This document shows positions 61,419 to 64,000 of a stretch of DNA of 64,000 nucleotides, piece after piece. The DNA is from Deltaproteobacteria bacterium. GTDB taxonomy: Bacteria; Desulfobacterota; Desulfobacteria; Desulfobacterales; GCA-2748835. Each line of letters starts with the position of its first letter. Position 1 is the stretch's first letter. Below the pieces are notes generated by a model. It was not told where the DNA came from. It made no database searches and was given only the letters and a program-made list of their open reading frames with translations. Location: positions 84,655 to 148,654 of the forward strand of contig PDTL01000016.1 in the NCBI GenBank assembly GCA_002748835.1, in the 5' to 3' direction. The translations under genes were made by a program, and so were the position numbers.

Positions 61419-62702
61419 ATGTACGTGATTTACCCCCATCTCCGTTCGGCAACCGTTCTCTTTGCGACCCTTTTCCTTCTGGGGATCTCTGCCCATGCAG
61501 ATCCTGTCAGCAGCGGCCAGGCGTCCGCGCATGGACACACCTATGTCACCCTGGGAACGGGTACAGCCAAGGTGAGAGGTCAAACGACAGATGCCCGGGA
61601 AACGGCCATCCAGTCCGCCATCCGCGCCGCCGTCAAACAGGCATACGTAGATCTCATTCCGCAGCAGCAGCTTGTGGATCACTTCTCTGCCATCCCCAAA
61701 CTCCTGGGCCTTAACAGTATGCAGTTCATCGCTGACTTCAAAGTGCTGGCCGAGTTCTCTCAAGATCAGTCCTATCATGTCCTCATCGAAGCCACACTGA
61801 CCGAAGCCGCGCTGCTCCGCCAGATACGCGCATCCGGGGTCATCCTTGAAGAGAAAAAAAAGCAGCACCTGCTCATTCTGGTCAGTGAATCCCATGTTGC
61901 GGATATCGAACCCAGGTACTGGTGGCGTGATATGCCATCCGTCGGACCTGCTGTTGCGGAATCCCTTCTGCAAAGCGCCCTGTCTCAAAAAGGACTAACG
62001 CCGGTTGCCCACGACATGCTGCCCACAGACGGTACCGAGCTGCTTTACCAGTTCGGACCCAATCTCAATGACAAGTCTGCACGCGTGCTTGGCCAATTGT
62101 ATGGTGCGGATATTGTTATCTATGGCGCGGCCACTGCAGATGAAAGTGCCAACCGTATCGGCAGCCAGCAATCCTATACCGCAGACATCACCCTTCACCT
62201 GCTGGAAACGAAAAGCGGAAACCGAATCAATACCCTCCGGGCATCGGCTGCTGTTCTCAGCGACACGGCTGCTGAAGGCGGCAGGCTTGCCATCCAGACA
62301 GCGACGCAAAAATTAGCCGATCCGATTACCCAGCAGCTGCTCAACTGGAACAACCGGTCCCCTGAAACAACCCCCATCGCCCTGCAACTGAACGGGAAAT
62401 CGTATATGAGTGCCTTTCTTGCCATTAAACGGGTCTTGAGCAAAGTTCCGGGCGTGAAGTCCATTCAACCGGTTGAAATGCAGATTGATAAGGCCGTACT
62501 CTCCATCGACTACCGCCATTCAGCGGACATGCTGGCCAAACAACTCATACTCAACGATTTCAAATCCATCGGCATCCGTATTGTATCAGTAAACGACACG
62601 ATAATTATCGCTGAATGCTTTAAATCAGAACCGGTATCTGCATCCACCGGATCTGGAATCCCTGGGGACACCACCATCAGTGAAGACACGATTTCCCCCT
62701 GA
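61419..62702 (+). CDS. Secreted LPP20/FlgT-like protein
   Basis: Read from ATG 61419 (AGGA seven bases before), 427 aa; a longer frame to 61257 runs inside the prenyl-synthase gene. A signal peptide (VLFATLFLLGISAHA) is followed by a FlgT/LPP20-like N-terminal domain: VTLGTGTAKVRGQTTDARETAIQSAIRAAVKQAYVDLIP. The middle contains YGADIVIYGAATADES, resembling FlgT/penicillin-binding-protein-activator domains that follow it. The C-terminal tail is Ser/Thr-rich (SASTGSGIPGDTT). There are no flagellar genes in the window, so an envelope role is likelier than a flagellar one. It follows the prenyl synthase by 31 bp. Confidence 0.7.
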   Translation: MYVIYPHLRSATVLFATLFLLGISAHADPVSSGQASAHGHTYVTLGTGTAKVRGQTTDARETAIQSAIRAAVKQAYVDLIPQQQLVDHFSAIPKLLGLNSMQFIADFKVLAEFSQDQSYHVLIEATLTEAALLRQIRASGVILEEKKKQHLLILVSESHVADIEPRYWWRDMPSVGPAVAESLLQSALSQKGLTPVAHDMLPTDGTELLYQFGPNLNDKSARVLGQLYGADIVIYGAATADESANRIGSQQSYTADITLHLLETKSGNRINTLRASAAVLSDTAAEGGRLAIQTATQKLADPITQQLLNWNNRSPETTPIALQLNGKSYMSAFLAIKRVLSKVPGVKSIQPVEMQIDKAVLSIDYRHSADMLAKQLILNDFKSIGIRIVSVNDTIIIAECFKSEPVSASTGSGIPGDTTISEDTISP

Positions 62703-62905
62703 TGCGAGGTGTTGGGATCGAAAAAATCCGCCCCGTCTTTGGCAATGCCTACGAATCCCGTTGCACGCATCGTGGGCAACGAAAAATTCCTTGTCAAATG
62801 CGGTGTTTTCCAGTTTAATGGTGCTTATTTTTGGGGGCTTGGTATCCTGTTACGATGGGTTGAATCGGGTTTTGACCTTAAACCGTTATCTGGATAAGTG
62901 GCTAC

Positions 62906-63745
62906 ATGTATATAAAATGCTGGGGATCTCGAGGATCTATCCCGATTTCAGGGCCGGAATTCACCATCTATGGCGGTGATACGACCTGTATTGAAATACG
63001 CTCTGAAAGTGATGACATCATCATCATTGATGCGGGCACAGGTATTCGCCGCTTAGGCACGCAGCTTGTCAAAGAGAACCGGTTTAACTACCATCTGATC
63101 TTCACCCATGCCCACTGGGATCATCTCATGGGCTTTCCGTTTTTCAAACCGATCTTTATGGAACAGACGGAAATCATCGTGTACCGATGCCCGTTTCCGG
63201 AAAAATATGTGGAATCGATGATCGGGAAAGTGATGAAGCCCCCCAATTTTCCCATCAAATACTCTGACTTAAAAGCCCGGATCCGGTTTCGAAACGGCTG
63301 CCCTGATTCCTTCATGATCGGGAGCATGACCATTGAACCCATCAGCATCAGTCACCCCAACAGTGGATGCGGATATAAGTTTACGGAAAACGGTAAAAAA
63401 TTTGTGATTCTCACCGACAATGAGCTCGGCTATATCCATCCCAACGGACACACCTTTGCATCCTACCGGGAGTTTGTCAGAGATGCGGATCTGTTGTTTC
63501 ATGACGCGGAATACACACCAGATGATTATCTGGCAACAAAGGAGTGGGGCCATTCGGTGTATCTGCACGCGCTGGATCTTGCACTTCAGGGGAATGTCCG
63601 GCGGCTGGGCCTGTTTCACCACAACCAGGAACGGACAGACGGGGAAATAGATGAAATGGTGAGGACCTGCCAGGATCAGATCCGGTCGCAGCATAAAGAC
63701 ATCGACTGTTTTGCCGTGGCAGCGGACATGACCTTTACCCTCTGA
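62906..63745 (+). CDS. MBL-fold metallo-hydrolase
   Basis: A 279-aa metallo-beta-lactamase-fold protein. The N terminus MYIKCWGSRGSIPISGPEFTIYGGDTTCIEI resembles RNase Z/PhnP-type and Zn-phosphodiesterase-like proteins. The zinc motif is THAHWDHLMG (HxHxDH), with later ligands in ISHPNSG, LTDNELGY (Asp) and FHHNQ (His). The site appears complete, so the enzyme may be active, on a phosphodiester or related substrate. ATG 62906 has no strong ribosome site, and the 203-bp gap upstream is non-coding as far as I can see. The following gene begins 21 bp downstream. Confidence 0.85.
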   Translation: MYIKCWGSRGSIPISGPEFTIYGGDTTCIEIRSESDDIIIIDAGTGIRRLGTQLVKENRFNYHLIFTHAHWDHLMGFPFFKPIFMEQTEIIVYRCPFPEKYVESMIGKVMKPPNFPIKYSDLKARIRFRNGCPDSFMIGSMTIEPISISHPNSGCGYKFTENGKKFVILTDNELGYIHPNGHTFASYREFVRDADLLFHDAEYTPDDYLATKEWGHSVYLHALDLALQGNVRRLGLFHHNQERTDGEIDEMVRTCQDQIRSQHKDIDCFAVAADMTFTL

Positions 63746-63766
63746 CCGGGGTGATGGAAACGGGGA

Positions 63767-64000
63767 ATGAATCCCTTTGATATTCTTCTTTTCCTGAAAA
63801 ACGACAAGGAATTTTCAAGCTATTGGTTCGAGACCGGCACCCCCAGTGCGCTGGTGCGCATGACCCGGGAAAAACGTTTTTTTCTGCCGGACTTGACCCG
63901 GATCACTGCCGGCGAGGAACTGCTGAACAGCTTTGATATCGAAAACATCAACCTTGTGACCCTGCTGTTTCAGACAGGATATCTGACCATCAAGACAGTG
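63767..64000 (+). CDS. AAA-ATPase-like/DUF1703 protein lacking its ATPase domain (partial, runs off right edge)
   Basis: The gene starts at ATG 63767 (GGGGA directly before it; an in-frame TGA lies at 63752-63754) and runs off the right edge, with 78 codons visible. It reads MNPFDILLFLKNDKEFSSYWFETGTPSALVRM and ends FDIENINLVTLLFQTGYLTIK. This is the middle part of the AAA-ATPase_like family, just before the DUF1703 PD-(D/E)XK-type nuclease domain; full-length members have some 250 residues with the Walker motifs before it. The gene therefore either begins in mid-family by truncation or is a shortened form. The nuclease domain would lie beyond the window. Confidence 0.7.
   Translation, partial: MNPFDILLFLKNDKEFSSYWFETGTPSALVRMTREKRFFLPDLTRITAGEELLNSFDIENINLVTLLFQTGYLTIKTV

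Noticed and set aside
1..64000. CRISPR array, tRNA, rRNA
   Set aside because: No regularly spaced direct repeats, no tRNA-like cloverleaf and no rRNA sequence were found on reading the intergenic regions.

Overview
The window is a moderately GC-rich bacterial chromosome segment, densely packed and mostly transcribed on the minus strand. Several traits fit a Gram-negative member of the Desulfobacterota (Desulfobacterales-like): a complete type II secretion operon with the order E-F-G-H-I-J-K-L-M-C-D, an Mrp-type antiporter cluster with separate MbhD-like and MbhE/MnhB-like subunits, several sigma-54/TonB components, and decayed ISAs1 and IS4 elements. That assignment is inference from gene content. 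There are no rRNA or tRNA genes and no CRISPR array.

Region 1 (1-18.7 kb, minus strand). A T2SS operon (gspE to gspD) runs without a gap larger than about 60 bp into a four-gene signalling set: an ABC_sub_bind periplasmic protein, a HAMP histidine kinase, a sigma-54 response regulator and a TonB-dependent receptor. A secreted MORN-repeat protein follows. After a hairpin comes a TMTC-like membrane protein cut by the left edge. gspH appears to begin at a CTG codon.

Region 2 (18.9-28.9 kb). This holds a rhodanese/MauE-DoxX pair, a lipoprotein/DUF350/SpeE-like cluster, a small multidrug-export-like membrane protein, and an LPP20-type lipoprotein followed by an OmpA-family protein. Divergent from these is a secreted protein of unknown function with a terminator-like hairpin inside its coding region. 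The transcription accessory protein Tex follows.

Region 3 (28.9-37.6 kb, minus strand). A twelve-gene run encodes an Mrp/Mbh-like cation/proton antiporter (MnhE, F, G, MbhD-like, MnhB, C and three large antiporter-like subunits), two small membrane proteins, and a stand-alone cyclic-nucleotide-binding-domain protein at the 3' end. An internally deleted ISAs1 remnant separates this run from radA.

Region 4 (38.1-50.8 kb). In order: RadA, a lytic transglycosylase, a PLDc_N-like small membrane protein, and a two-gene operon whose first gene fuses a Ser/Thr kinase, a zinc ribbon and a small Ras-like GTPase, and whose second gene is a GGDEF protein with an altered signature. Then come a DEAD-box helicase, a TauE/SafE exporter, a secreted beta-propeller protein, an unknown membrane protein, an Rpn/YhgA-like nuclease and a PhzF-PaaI fusion.

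Region 5 (51-64 kb). A thiamine-type ABC transporter (ThiB-ThiP-ThiQ) is followed by NagZ, an AI-2E family permease and EF-P-like EfpL/YeiP. A graveyard follows, with an IS4-type transposase remnant and the N-terminal stub of an AAA-ATPase-like gene. The window ends with RimO, a polyprenyl diphosphate synthase, an LPP20/FlgT-like secreted protein, an MBL-fold hydrolase, and a gene that starts in the middle of the AAA-ATPase-like family and runs off the right edge.

The features most worth attention are the kinase-GTPase fusion with its degenerate GGDEF partner, the continuity of the secretion and surface-signalling genes, the cNMP protein attached to the antiporter operon, and the hairpin inside the secreted-protein gene.
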